From: Areca catechu
Taxonomy: Eukaryota > Streptophyta > Magnoliopsida > Arecales > Arecaceae
DNA: 64,000 bases
Reading direction: 5' to 3'
NCBI GenBank assembly: GCA_021397845.1
Contig: CM038044.1
Coordinates: 58,441,851-58,505,850 of the forward strand
Shown here one piece after another: positions 32,756-43,423 of this stretch. Each line of letters starts with the position of its first letter. Within the stretch, counting starts at the first letter, position 1. A model generated the notes under the pieces. That model was not told the DNA's origin. It saw only the letters and a list, made by a program, of their open reading frames with translations, and searched no databases. A program made the position numbers and the translations under genes.

Positions 32756-33300
32756 TGACATGGTGATAGAGGATTCAAAGCCACGAACCTTAAGCATTGT
32801 CACTTTGAAGTGACCCATGTAGTGGAGAAGAGGCTTGCCCTCCTCTTGTTGGATGGAGAAGAGAAAGTTGGAGCCTCACTTGGGCCTCTTGCTGCTCTAG
32901 AACTGGGCCATGAACTGTCAACCGAACTCCTTGAAAGAATGGATTGATCCTAATAGGAGTTGGGTGTAGCAAGCTCTCACCACTTCCCAAAGGTGGTCGA
33001 GAAGGCCTGGCACATAAAGCATTCGATTCCCCCTAGAGAAGCATAAGGGATATGAAGCTCTCCATGTGGTTGAACAGGTCAGAGGTGTCATCCTATGCCT
33101 CTATAACAGGTGCCTTGAAGTAGTGAGGCACTGGTTCCTTTATGATCTTATAAGAAAATGGGGGATGAACTGTAAACTAAGGCTCGCCACCTTGAAACAA
33201 GTTATGTTGGTGGAGCTTCTTCAGGTAGCCATCCACCAACTAGAGTTTGTAGGCTAGCTCTCCTTGTCACCCACACTATTCGATGGGACAATAACTTGAA
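32756..33300 (-). pseudogene. Tat-like gypsy J: gag remnant
   Basis: Minus-strand relic of a Retrotrans_gag domain. Around 32960-32780 one frame reads SFKEF, QFMAQF, SSKRPK, then NFLFSIQQEEGKPLLHYM and HFKVTMLKV. This follows the pattern of plant Tat-type Gag (SF..L...F...F..S......L..I.Q.E.E.L..Y..RF). Multiple stops. It is the 5' part of the same element as the protease/RT at 27794-29460, split by N. Confidence 0.6.
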
Positions 33301-34760
33301 GACTCCTTCGATGAAGTATCCTACATAGAGGAGTAGGAAATAGAAATAGGAGAGTTAGATGGGTGCACCTCATTTATCTCCCGATAAGAGCAATGACTGT
33401 GAGATATGGTGGGCTAGTGCGAGGCTTGGCAGGAAGCTCACCTTGCCCTCCAAGTCGATTGCCTTACTCGGGGGCCTTCTGGTTCCATAGTAAGGGTGAC
33501 CTTGGTCTCGGCTTGCACCCCAATTTGCCTTGCACCCTGGGCTGCTCGCCTTGCCCCCGGGGAAGGTGGATGTGATGGAGATGATTGGCAGGCCGACTGC
33601 ACCTCCAACCTTGGTTGGTCTTGCTATATGCCCTACACCAAGGCCATCATTGCTTAGACTTACTAGGAGAGCTATTGGAACTACTCAAGGGTGGTAGTTG
33701 GAGCAACCGAGGGTCCCAACTCTCCTCCCCTAGAGGGACTAGGGACTGGGTAGCCAAGGTTGTGGACACCTTGGTTGGAGCAAACATGATCATCCTTTTC
33801 CCTTTGGCCATGGCATGAACCAAGGTCAAGATGAAACTAGAGATAAACTTCAATCCTCAATGAAGTTTACAAGCATCGGGGCCTTCCTCTAGCACCATTT
33901 GTTGCCTCAGTAGAAGGTTGGGCTGACTCGAGCTTAACTCAGATAGGGTTGGAGTTGACATGTCTACTATCATGGGGCCAGGTCTCGCAAGGTCCTATCA
34001 CCAGGAGTTGGTCCTACAAGATAGAGAAGACCAGAAACACACTAGGTTCCTAGTAGCAGATGCTCTGATGCCTAAGTCAGTCTCCCAGAGAGGCAAATAG
34101 AGGAAGCTTGGAGTCCCCTCTGGGTTTAGAGAGTAGAGTGAAGTTGAGAAGGGCTAGAGAAAGAGCGAGGAAGGGAGATGGAGTGAGGTTTGTTGAAGGA
34201 GGGGTACTCAATGTGTATGAGGCCCACTTCCTGGGAGATGGCACATTATTAAGCATATTTGCCAAGGCTAGGGCACTGTAGATAAGGAAAGGTGCATGAG
34301 GAGGCCTGCAAATGTCTTGATGGACACTCGGGTGGATGCTCGCAGATGAAGGAGCCAAGGATGTGTCTCATGAGATAGCTAGTAGTGGGTTCTTAGCTTT
34401 GTGTTACCTCATCCCCCTCTATTCTTCTCCAATGGCTCACTTACCATGGCCTCTCTTTTAGGACTTCTTACCTGGAGGGTCACGAGGAACCAATTTGTAG
34501 GCATGTACCTGATGCCTAAAAGCAAGAAATGATGGTTGGCATATTCCAGAATTGCAAGCATGCCTTGAGTGGGAGATCATACCATGGCAGGTGAGGCAAG
34601 GAGTGGTGACTAGTATAGCATGTCCTATGACAGGGCATCCCTCAAGTGGCAAACATTAATGGCCACCGTACTTGGAGCACGCACAACTAGGTAGATAGGG
34701 GCAGGCCCAGTAGTGGTCGACATGCATGCAGGAAGTTGGTGAGTGCGCATCTGAGCATCT
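33301..34760 (-). repeat. Tat-like gypsy J: 5' leader and 5' LTR, limits uncertain
   Basis: GC-richer non-coding sequence. Around 33890-33960 it reads (plus strand) AGCACCATTTGTTGCC, then GGCTGACTCGAGCTTAACTC. This looks like a degraded primer-binding/leader and LTR end of a Tat-type element. The LTR seems to run to about 34700-34760, with text such as AATGGCCACCGTACTTGGAG. The several short ORFs on both strands have no recognisable content. The right boundary against K's env-like gene is approximate and I found no target duplication. Confidence 0.45.
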
Positions 34761-34819
34761 AGGTGGTGAGGTGCTAGGAGGTAGCTTGATCATTTGAGCT
34801 AGTTGATGTGTGCCAGAGT

Positions 34820-35230
34820 GAGATGAAGCATTGATGCCATGTTGGACCAACCATAACATGACACTTATTGCTCGACCAAGAGAGGTACCATCCTTGTCAA
34901 TCTCAATGCCCTTTACCAAAGAAGCTACATGCCCATCTCCAAATTTAATATTTGATAAAATTCCCTTAATAAATCCATGTAGATAGGCACTTTAGTCTTA
35001 CACAAAAATCCCCAACCTTGAGCTTCAATATTCTCCCCAATTACAAAATCTTCTTTCTCAAGAAATCTAAAGTCTATCACCCTCCCTATAGCCATAGAAT
35101 GAGTAGAGATCAATAACTTGCTTGGGGTTCTAGGAGGATTAGACATGGTGGGAGCTTGGGCAACCTTCTTCTTTCTTTCCTCTTTAGGAGTCATCCTCTT
35201 CCTTTTGGGATTTTTTATTTTGGGAGCCAT
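34820..35230 (-). pseudogene. Sirevirus K env-like gene, 5' fragment
   Basis: Starts at ATG 35230 on the minus strand with MAPKIKNPKRKRMTPKEERK, the MAPK-plus-basic start shared by A, B and F. The core (FLEKEDFVIGENIEAQGWGF, then YMDLLREFY) reaches about 34925. After a frameshift it continues as LVKGIEIDKDGTSLGRAI to about 34830. It is then cut by the LTR of J, so only the first quarter or so survives. Confidence 0.7.
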
Positions 35231-35239
35231 TGATCACAA

Positions 35240-35890
35240 ATCACTTCCACACACCAAGGATGCCTTGGGTCTAGAGTTTGGGAGGTGGAAAATGGGATTT
35301 GAGAGCAACAAGAGGTGGTGATTTTGTGGTTTTTGGAGTGGGAAGAGGGATTTAGGGTTTTTAGATTTGAAGCTAGAAATGGAGATTGAGGAGAGAGTAA
35401 AGTCTAGATCTTGTTGATTAGGGAAGGGAAATGGGATGTTTTGGGAGAAGATGATGCTTGGAAATGGTATATTAGAGGTGGGAGAGAGATCATTTTGGAG
35501 AGACGAAGAGGAAGGAGAAGGTTTTGAAGAGTGTGGTGTCCGCGGGAGAAGAAAGGATCACAAAAAAAAAATTGGGGGTTTTTGTTAGGGGAGGGTCAGC
35601 AAGGGATTCGGCCTCCAATGTGTGTCATCCAAAAGGTTTCATGTGAAGAGCGACAAGTAAGAACAAAAATAGTATGGTGGGCATCAGAGGTTAGCATCCA
35701 TGTCAACACTTTAGCCATGGGTCAGCACGCATGTCAACCCCTTAGGTCAATGGATTCGATCTAAATTTTGATGAGATTGGGCATTGATGAATGGATTTTT
35801 AGGTCATAAGGAAATTGGATTAAGGCTCTAATATCCTAAAAAAGATGAATTTCTATGGAAAATCTAGAATTCTAAGGATTTGAGATTAAA
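35240..35890 (-). other. Sirevirus K spacer between pol and env-like gene
   Basis: Non-coding. Purine-rich on the plus strand at 35330-35560. I do not find the GAGCCGACTC palindrome here, unlike A, B, F and L. Confidence 0.4.
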
Positions 35891-37590
35891 AGATTAGATT
35901 TTGAGTAAAAGGATCAAACATCACTAGTTCCCATCTAATTTTACTAAATTTCTCTTTACATAGAGGCTTAGAGAACATGTCAGCAATTTGTTTATTAGTA
36001 CACACAAAATCAACCAAAATATTTTCATTTTAAACATGATCTCTTATATAGTAATGCCTTATTTTAATGCGTTTTATTCTAGAGTGTTGTATTAGATTTT
36101 TAATTAAGTTTATTGTGCTAGTATTATCATATTTTATGAAAATCTTGTTAAGTTTGATACCATAATTCTTGAGTTGTTACTTAATCCATAAGATTTGAGC
36201 ATGGTAACTCTTGACTGCAATGTACTTAGTCTTGGCCATGAATAATACTACCAAACTTTTTGCTAAACCAAAAGATTAAGTTAACACTAAGAAATTGTCA
36301 AGTTTCACTAGTGCATTTTCTATTTATTCTACATCCAACAATGTTTGAGTCTAAGTAACCTATTAATTTAATTAAAGATTGTTTAGATTACCAAAGTCCT
36401 AGATTTTGAGTTCTATTTAAATATTTTAGAATTCTTTTCATATTATTTAAATATGATTCTTTAGGATTTGCTTGAAACTTAGTACACATGCAAACATTAA
36501 ATAAAATATTTAGTCTATTTGCAGTAAGATATAATAAAGAACTTATCATGACTCTATAAAGCTTTAAATCAATACTTTTACCACTGTCATCCATATCTAA
36601 TCTACATGAAGGGCTCACTGGTGTATAAATGCATTTAGAGGTCTCCATGCCAAACTTCTTTAGAATTTATTTGGTATACTTAATTTAGCTAATGAAGATC
36701 CCTTCTTTTGATTGTTTTATTTAAAGCCTAAGAAAAAATTAAGTTCCCCCATCATGCTCTTCTTGAACCTTCCATGTATGAGCCTAGAAAATTCTTAACA
36801 TAAAGCTTCATTAGTGGCACCAAAGATAATATTATCCACACAAATCTAAACAATTAGCATGTCACTATTTCTTCTTTTATAAAAATGGTTGCATCTACAT
36901 TACTCCTAACAAAATCCTTTGAATCAGAAATTTGCTAAGCCTTTAATACCATGCTTGAGGTGCTATTTCTAGCCATACAAATTTTTGTTCAACTTGAAAA
37001 CATTGTTTGGATATTCATGGTTTTCAATAGAGGTGGTTGATTTATATATACTTCTTCAGCTGTATACCCATTCAAAAAAGTACTTTTGACATCTATTTGA
37101 AATAATTTAAAATTTATATAGTACACAAATACAAGTAGTAGCCTAATAGCTTCTAATCTTGTTATAGGAACAAATATTTCATTAAAGTCTATACCTTCTT
37201 TTTGATTATAGGCTTTAGCTACTAATCTTGCTTTGTTTCTAATTACATTACTATTTTTTATTAAGCTTATTTCTATAAGCTTACTTTATGCCAATTAAAA
37301 GATAATTTTTGGGTCTACTAACAAGTATCCAAATATTATTCCTTTCTAATTGATTAGGTTCCTCCTGCATTATATTTATCCAATTATGATCTTTTTCAGT
37401 TTCTTTTATAACTTAGGTTTAATTAGAAAGATAAATGCTAAATGATTGCAAGTATCTCTAATAGAAGATCTGATTCTTATCTCTTGTATAAGATCACTAA
37501 TGATAAGTTCTTTGGGATGATTTTGGATATACCTCTATTCTTTTTGCATATCATGTACACCTTGAAGCTCTTCTTGTTGATATTTATCTT
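35891..37590 (-). pseudogene. Sirevirus K reverse transcriptase and RNase H, decayed
   Basis: Minus-strand copia RT. A KARLVAKAYNQKEGIDF block lies at about 37240-37190, and FKLFQIDVKSTFLNGYTAEEVY at about 37110-37045. An ISSLLYLTANRLNILFNV block lies at 36570-36510, followed by RILKYLNRTQNLGLW. RNase H decay products continue to about 35900. The YxDD region is unreadable. The segment immediately upstream (VHDMQKE, then RYIQNHPKELIISD at about 37545-37490) is the normal linker before RT. It is joined directly to gag, so the protease and integrase are deleted. Confidence 0.7.
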
Positions 37591-37906
37591 GTTGTTCTTT
37601 CTCCTTTTGAAATGAGTCATTTTCATCCAATGAATAATATAACACATTCATGGTTTTAGCATTGTGCTGAGCCATTTTTTTATCGAGCTCATCCCATTCA
37701 CTTTTAGGCTTGAGAGTGTGCTCACCATCAATCAATTTGGTAGGTGTGTGAGGGCTATGGACTATGATACTCCATAAATCATAGTCTAGTTCTTGAATGA
37801 ATATTTTCATACATGCCTTCCAGTAGATGTAATTCATGCCATTAAAGAGTGGGAGTCTATTAGTGGATTACCCTTTGGCTAGAAAAGAACTAACTCGAGA
37901 TACCAT
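37591..37906 (-). pseudogene. Sirevirus K gag N-terminal fragment
   Basis: Starts at ATG 37906 (minus), soon after the primer-binding site. It reads FNGMNYIYWKACMKIFIQELDYDLWSII and then EWDELDKKMAQHNAKTMNVLYYSLDEND, the N-terminal part of a copia Gag (UBN2-like). Instead of the rest of Gag, the frame runs on through KEKEQQDKYQQEELQGVHDM into the pre-RT linker. One stop lies near 37870. This is an internally deleted element rather than a designed fusion, as far as I can see. Confidence 0.75.
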
Positions 37907-37953
37907 AGATCTTTTGTCTTGGTGGTGAAGTCAAGGTAGGGCTAGAAGCACCT

Positions 37954-37965
37954 ACTCTAATACCA
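37954..37965 (-). other. Primer-binding site of Sirevirus K
   Basis: On the minus strand TGGTATTAGAGT, directly after the 5' LTR end. It matches TGGTATCAGAGC at 10 of 12 positions, so it is initiator tRNA-Met type. It is the only Sirevirus primer-binding site inside the window. Confidence 0.75.
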
Positions 37966-37968
37966 CTT

Positions 37969-39792
37969 AGTGCCCAGCTATTGCAACCTAAGAGCGGGGG
38001 TGAATTGGGTTCTAAAAGTTTAATAAGAACGTACACTTAAAACAAAATTTAGATGGTGGTAAGAGAAGTGTTGTGCAATTTAGAAGTAGGACTATGAATA
38101 TGGGCCAACATTATATGGGCTGATCCGAGTTAGGCCCACTTGCATAAATGGGGCGAGAAAATCCAACCTGGTATGGCCCTATATGGGCCATGGGCTAGGG
38201 CTAGGCAAGCCCACTTCAAGTTATAACTTATAAGATGGAACTATGGAAGAAGAATAAAAGCCATAAAACCGATGGGGAGAGGGGGATGGCATGGAGGAGG
38301 CCAGAGTGGTAGAGTCATAGGAGTCTCCTGGAATGGTGGCCAGTGGGAGCCAGGAAGGGCCCTCGTCATTGTGGGGCAAAGCCAGAGATTAGACATCCGG
38401 GTCGAGATCATGGAAGAGAAAGGAGATTCAACATTGATGCGACAGTCACGGAGGAAGAAGACCCATCTCGGTGAGCCCTCCCAGCAAGCCAGCACAACGA
38501 TAATGGCAGCCCTCCTGGACCCCGTCTCTAACTCTCCATTGAGAGAAAAATATTAAAAAAAAGGGATTGAGGAGTCCTCACCACTGAATGGTCAAAGTTC
38601 AGTTGTGCTTGTCTCGATGCTAACACCACTTCTCTCCTCCACCACCCCTTTGTCACCACCGGCGTCACTGTCGCCATCGCTTCTTCTCCTTTGCTGGAAT
38701 GGGAGAGCTTCGATGAATCGAAAGTGGGAATGTCATGGTCTCATGGAAGGAGAAGAACAAACATTCGAGTGGGGTTTTAGGGTGGGGTTCTCCATATAAG
38801 TGTTTAACTAAAATATCTTCCAGCTTCTGGTAATTTTTTTAAAAAAATTCATGGCCCACAGGCTAACCCGATCCTAACCTAGTTTAGCCCACGGGCTACA
38901 AGGGCCAGGACAAAAAGCTCAGTTACATAAATGGGCTACCTTTTTTCAGCCTAACCCGACCCATTTATAGGGTTAAATGGGTCGGTCCATGGGCTTTGGC
39001 CCATTTTGACAGGTCTATTTAAAAGTAAGGCAAGATAGAAAGCTAAGTAAAAACTGAAGCAATACAAACACACCAATTTATAGTGATTTGGTGCTTCCCT
39101 CGAACCTATATCTACTCCCAAGCTCCTACTTGGGAATTCTAATGCACTAATCATATATCAATGATTACACATCAAACTTTCTGACAAATCCCTAGCTCTC
39201 CAAGCTAGCATCTTGTTTTCCAATCATGAAGAGGCCCTATACACCCCATTTCCAGGTATGGATAAACTTATCCACAAGTTTGAGCATACCCAAAACTTGT
39301 CCCAACAAGAATGAGAAGATAATCAATGCTCCTTAATGAGACAAACAATAAAATTGCTTTACAAAGATTGAAGAAGCCCTTGAGAGCACCCTTTAGTTAG
39401 GAGAAAGCAATGAAAGCCTTTGAAGTGGTAGTTAAACTTGAATTAAATGTTTCTTTCACTTGAATGCTTCAAAACTCTTTGGAAGAAGTTAATCCATGTT
39501 TCTTATTATGTGTTTCTTCCTTTTGGGTATCTTTATAGCTTCATTGAATGTTGGAGAAGATTTACTAGCCATTAAGAGCCATTTGGAGGAGTTTGGGAAG
39601 CATTAAATGCCATTAAATGTGTGCAAAAACAAGTCATTATAGATTTCCTGCACCTAGGGTCAATCCTAATGTTGACTCATATGACAACCCTTTTTGGACA
39701 AGGTTAACCCTTTTACATTCCTAAAACATACTTTAAACTACTCTAAGTGCATAGAGTCATTAGTAATCAACTTAATTGCTTTGCAATCATCA
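37969..39792 (-). mobile_element. 5' LTR of Sirevirus K, interrupted by a hAT element
   Basis: On the minus strand the LTR appears to begin TGATGATTGCAAAGC at about 39792. It ends with the Sirevirus-type tail (CCAATTCACCCCC...GCTGGGCACTA) at about 37969. Text at 39060-39130 (ATTTATAGTG, then the purine run of the GTAGGAGCTTGGG block) matches A's LTR near 8465-8500. A hAT occupies 38087-39017. Removing it leaves about 890 bp, so the LTR is shorter than in A and B and lacks the palindrome array. Boundary with L is approximate. Confidence 0.6.
38087..39017. mobile_element. Non-autonomous hAT element (931 bp, 8-bp TSD)
   Basis: Ends are TAGGACTATGAATATGGGCC and GGCCCATTTTGACAGGTCTA, imperfect inverted repeats of the hAT form TAG..TGTCAA..GGGCC. 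The flanks are TTTAGAAG (38079-38086) and TTTAAAAG (39018-39025), an 8-bp target duplication with one mismatch. The sub-terminal regions are full of GGGCC/GGCCC words. The GC-rich interior (about 38260-38790) has a 94-codon plus-strand ORF at 38272-38556. It shows no transposase motif and is probably not a gene. It must be mobilised by a transposase encoded elsewhere. Confidence 0.85.
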
Positions 39793-41265
39793 AAAGGAGA
39801 GGTCCTATGAGACATGAGAAGGAGAGGTCCTAGGAGGGGGCCTGCTAGAAACTACAATGGCTAAAGAGGATGTTGGAGATGCTGTCATGGCTACTGGTGC
39901 TACTCAAGCTACCTACTCTACTAGCATCTTAGTGAGGCAAGTCACAATATGAGAGATACAACTAGGACTTGATTGTTGAGACATTTGAAGCCTACTAATG
40001 GCAAGCCCAAGTCTATCAGTGGTAGATCAAACCTCTGAAAATCCATCATCTAACCTTACATCAGTCTGTCAGAGCCAGTAGGTACTGAAGAGCTTCCAAG
40101 CTGCTCAATGTGTTGTTGCATCTCTACCTAGAGCCCATCAACTCTGTTAGATAACATCTAGATCTCGTATCTGATAGAATGACTCACAATCTCAGTGATC
40201 CTCTACACCAACTGATCATCAATCTACTCGAGTGGCGAGGAGTGCCAGGAGTCCTAGAAGATGAGGCTTGGAATGTTGAAGGTCCTAGAGCTACATCGGA
40301 TGCTTTGGTTAGAGAGAATGGCTCTACTCTCTAGGGTGACTCTGGGCTCTCTTACCGCTCTTGCCTAGATAGTCTCTTAATCCGATGGTCACCAACCTTT
40401 TGGTACCCCATCCTATGTAAGGTCCAGTCACAATACTCATTATGGCTTAATAGCTTCTTGAAGGACTCGCCTTCATGAGAGATACCAAATGCCTCAAACA
40501 TCAAAGTCAATAACATACCATATGGCAGAAAGGCCTTCACTCTCTTAATTGCCTCTCTCATCTATATCAATATCATCCCTAGTAAACTCATAAACATACC
40601 TTGAATCAGAGGATACATGAGGGCTAGCTTCCTCTCGATATAAAGTTGAACCTACTAATCTTCAGAAGGAAGATCCATCTAATAATATGATGCAACAACC
40701 TCAAATCAATGGGCAAGGTTTTTGCCATCAGATCACCTATCCCATCAACAAACTCCCTATCTAAGACACATCTTAGATCAGTCTTCCTATTAGCTAGCCT
40801 CTCAGGAATAATACCCTGAAAGCTACTAAGGATCTATCCTAGGGTGGAGTCAATCAGTGTAATCTTAGTATCCTTGATAGATGAAGAAACATCCCGAAAA
40901 ATTCTTTTCAAATTTTTATAAAACTATCCCACCAACCTAGGGTAGGTTAGAATGTTTGTCTTGCAGAACTTTTCCCATCCTTGGCCTCTAATCCATTGAC
41001 CACAAAGGAAACCACTATCATCCAAAAATTTGAAATTTATCCATCTCCCAATAGTAACTACCCTATCAGCTGTTCTCTCTATTGGGGGTTAAGAAGGGGA
41101 AGGTACCAATGCCAAAATGGTGGACTCCATTGGCTAAGGCTAGGTCAGTGGAGCTTGCTCTCCTTGAGATGCTTCTCTCCTCTGCCTCTCCCTCTCTCTT
41201 ATGGTATGCACCATTTCGGACCATGGACACTTCAATCGACAAGCTAGCTACTTCTTAGGACCCAT
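39793..41265 (-). pseudogene. Sirevirus L env-like gene, broken
   Basis: Minus-strand copy of the same 3' gene. The likely start is ATG 41265 (MGPKK). Core blocks lie at about 40940-40870 (YPRLVG, FYKNLKRIF) and 40570-40352 (MREAIKRVKAFLPYGMLLTLMFEA, then HRMGYQKVGDHRIKRL). Those blocks align with B's KACLPYGVVFILLFQEA and RMGYHLVEGIW. The C-terminal part is cut near 39793, where K's LTR begins. Stops are frequent. Confidence 0.65.
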
Positions 41266-41443
41266 ATCTCCTTAGAAATGAGGGGGATTAGAAGGGAAAT
41301 GAAGGGAATAGTGCTAGAGTAAGAGGATTTTGACAAATGGAAGGTTGGGATGAGAGGGGTCACTATTCTAGGGCTTGAAGATGACTCATTTGACCAAAAA
41401 TGGAACTTGCGGGTCCCCTTTTCAAAATAAAAATCCTATCTTC

Positions 41444-41514
41444 GAGTCGGCTCAAATAGACTATCGAGTTGGCTCAAACTTGAGTTGACTCAAATTCAGG
41501 ATTCGAGTTAGCTT
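41444..41514 (-). promoter_or_regulatory. Pre-env palindrome cluster of Sirevirus L
   Basis: Four near-palindromes on the plus strand: GAGTCGGCTC at 41444, GAGTTGGCTC at 41466, GAGTTGACTC at 41482 and GAGTTAGCTT at 41505. Spacings are 22, 16 and 23 bp, so the exact 30-bp spacing of A, B and F is not kept here. L is decayed, and small indels may have altered it. Confidence 0.45.
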
Positions 41515-41639
41515 AGATCCAGGTCAGGAAAAAATTTAAAATTTTAGTCAAAAATTAAGGTTTTAGAAGGTTTCAAAGGGCTTTTGGGAATTCTAAGAAG
41601 ATCTAATCTCCAAGAATTCTCCTCGATAAAAGTAGGTTC

Positions 41640-42170
41640 TAAGAAGAGAAAAAGAGATTTAATCAAATGGATCATTGATGCCTAATTCTCTTCTAATCAT
41701 ATTAACTTTATCCACACTCAAAGATTTGGTAAAAATATCAGCTAATTGCCTATCGGTATTAACAAAATCAAGCATTATATCATCATTTTAAATATGATAT
41801 CTTATGAAATGATGTCTTATTTCAATATATTTAGTTCTTGAGTGCTGAATTAAATTTTAAGTTAAGTTATTGCACTAGTATTATCATATCTTATGGAAAT
41901 GTTTTGATGTCAAAATCTTTAAGTTATTACTTAATCCTTAAGATTTGAGCACAACAACTTCCAGCTGTAATATATTTGGCCTTGGCCATAAACAATGGCA
42001 TCAAATATTATTTTTTGTTAAATTATGAGATTAAGTTAACTTCAAAAAATTGACAAGTTTTACTAGTATTTTTCTATCTAATTTTTGACTAGGAAAATCA
42101 ATATCAGAATATCCCATTAATCCAACAGAAGACTATTTTGAATACCATAAACCTATATTAATAGTGCTAG
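41640..42170 (-). pseudogene. Sirevirus L RNase H remnant
   Basis: Minus-strand end of a copia pol. From right to left it reads GYSD, then KLVNFLKL, later LIQHSRTKYIEIRHHFIR at about 41850-41795, and DIFTKSL at about 41690. It matches the corresponding end of F (HSRTKHIEIKHHFIR at 55790-55735). The rest of L's pol is missing to the right of about 42170. Confidence 0.65.
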
Positions 42171-43423
42171 ATTGGAAAAATAGTGCCCTATAAGTTGATC
42201 GCATTTCATATGTGATAGGAGCTTTTCCATAAATTCTTCCAACTCATGTATGACATTTATCAATAAAGAGGTATTTTATCCTATATAATCCATCATATGA
42301 TAACTCGGGAAGTCTTTGATTAAAGCAAGATGAAATTAGAATTGGTTTCTAATCTTTCATCAATCGATTCTTCATTATTAGATAGAGATTCAAAAAAGTA
42401 AAGTATTAGGATTTGAAAAAAATTCATACCTATCGCTTATTCAAATTAGAGGATGAAAGAAGGATTAAATTATATGGTAACTTTTTACTAAAGGGTATTT
42501 TGATAATTTTTATCAGATTCTACATCTTTTGGATAGGCAGACATATTGCTAGTCATCAATTTTGTCTTGTAGGTTTTCATGAATTAAAAAATTTAATTCA
42601 TCAGTCAATTATAAAGAGTTCTAATTAAATAGCTTAGGCTAGTATGGGTTTGATCTAAATCGATTAGATGGGTTCTTATCGATTAGATTAAACATATACT
42701 CAAACCTTTTACTAACTAGATGAGGAACCCATAGGGTCACACATATAAGAAAATTAATCAAAAATAAGTTTTGGTTGATTTGTGAGACCAAAGGATCCAA
42801 TTAGGTTAGCCACAAAACATGCTAGCACATATGGCATAAACTCTAGCTCAGTTAATTTGATTTGATCAAAACTTTATTGAATTAATTAATCTAATTGAGT
42901 TACTAATTAAATTGGGTTAGCCTTTGACTTTGACTGAATTTATCTAGATTTTATTAAACTTTCTTTTCAGTATTTTATGGTGCCAATTATAGAGTCCAAG
43001 TTGACTTGGACTTTATCATAGTTAGCACCAACATTGGATAAGGCTGAAACTTTTATATGTGAGGGGACTTTAGAATCCTTTCTACTCTGGGTTGAGATCC
43101 ATGTGGAAATCCTAAAAACAGTCCATCACATGAACACATATTTTAAAGTGTGTGTTGGTCTCGAGAGGTATGAAACATCTCTTATACTTTGGTGCATGGC
43201 AAGGAATCACGTGAAGAGGCACGTGATGTTTCTTTTATTTTAAGCAAAAGGACATGTCTTTTAAACCATGATTAGAGCCATCTAAAATCTGATTTAAAGG
43301 CTGTCCATGTGATAAAATCAAATGGATTTTGATGTGGGTAAGGGCATGAAAAATTTGTCTTTATGATAAGGTGCACGTGGTAGAAGGCTGAATCGACGTA
43401 TCGTATAATTAAGAGTCTTTATT
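42171..43423. other. AT-rich region, probably retrotransposon LTR debris
   Basis: No gene recognised. AGGATTAAATTATATGGTAAC at about 42460 resembles text inside LTR O (AGAACTAAATTACATGGTAAC at about 44207). So part of this is likely a decayed Angela-type LTR in plus orientation. Short ORFs at 42413 and 43034 show no family features. Confidence 0.3.

Noticed and set aside
32990..33853. Plus-strand ORFs at 33066, 33363 and 33585
   Set aside because: The plausible coding strand here is minus (gypsy gag relic and leader). The plus ORFs are shadows or leader noise.
33925..33955. GGCTGACTCGAGC in J as another Sirevirus palindrome site
   Set aside because: Single copy in an unrelated gypsy LTR or leader region, where similar text is common. 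No pair and no phasing.
34077..34652. ORFs of 93 and 64 codons in the J LTR region
   Set aside because: No recognisable domains, and they lie in non-coding LTR-like sequence.
38272..38556. 94-codon ORF inside the hAT
   Set aside because: No transposase motif, and another ORF of similar length runs on the opposite strand. The GC-rich composition alone makes such ORFs likely.
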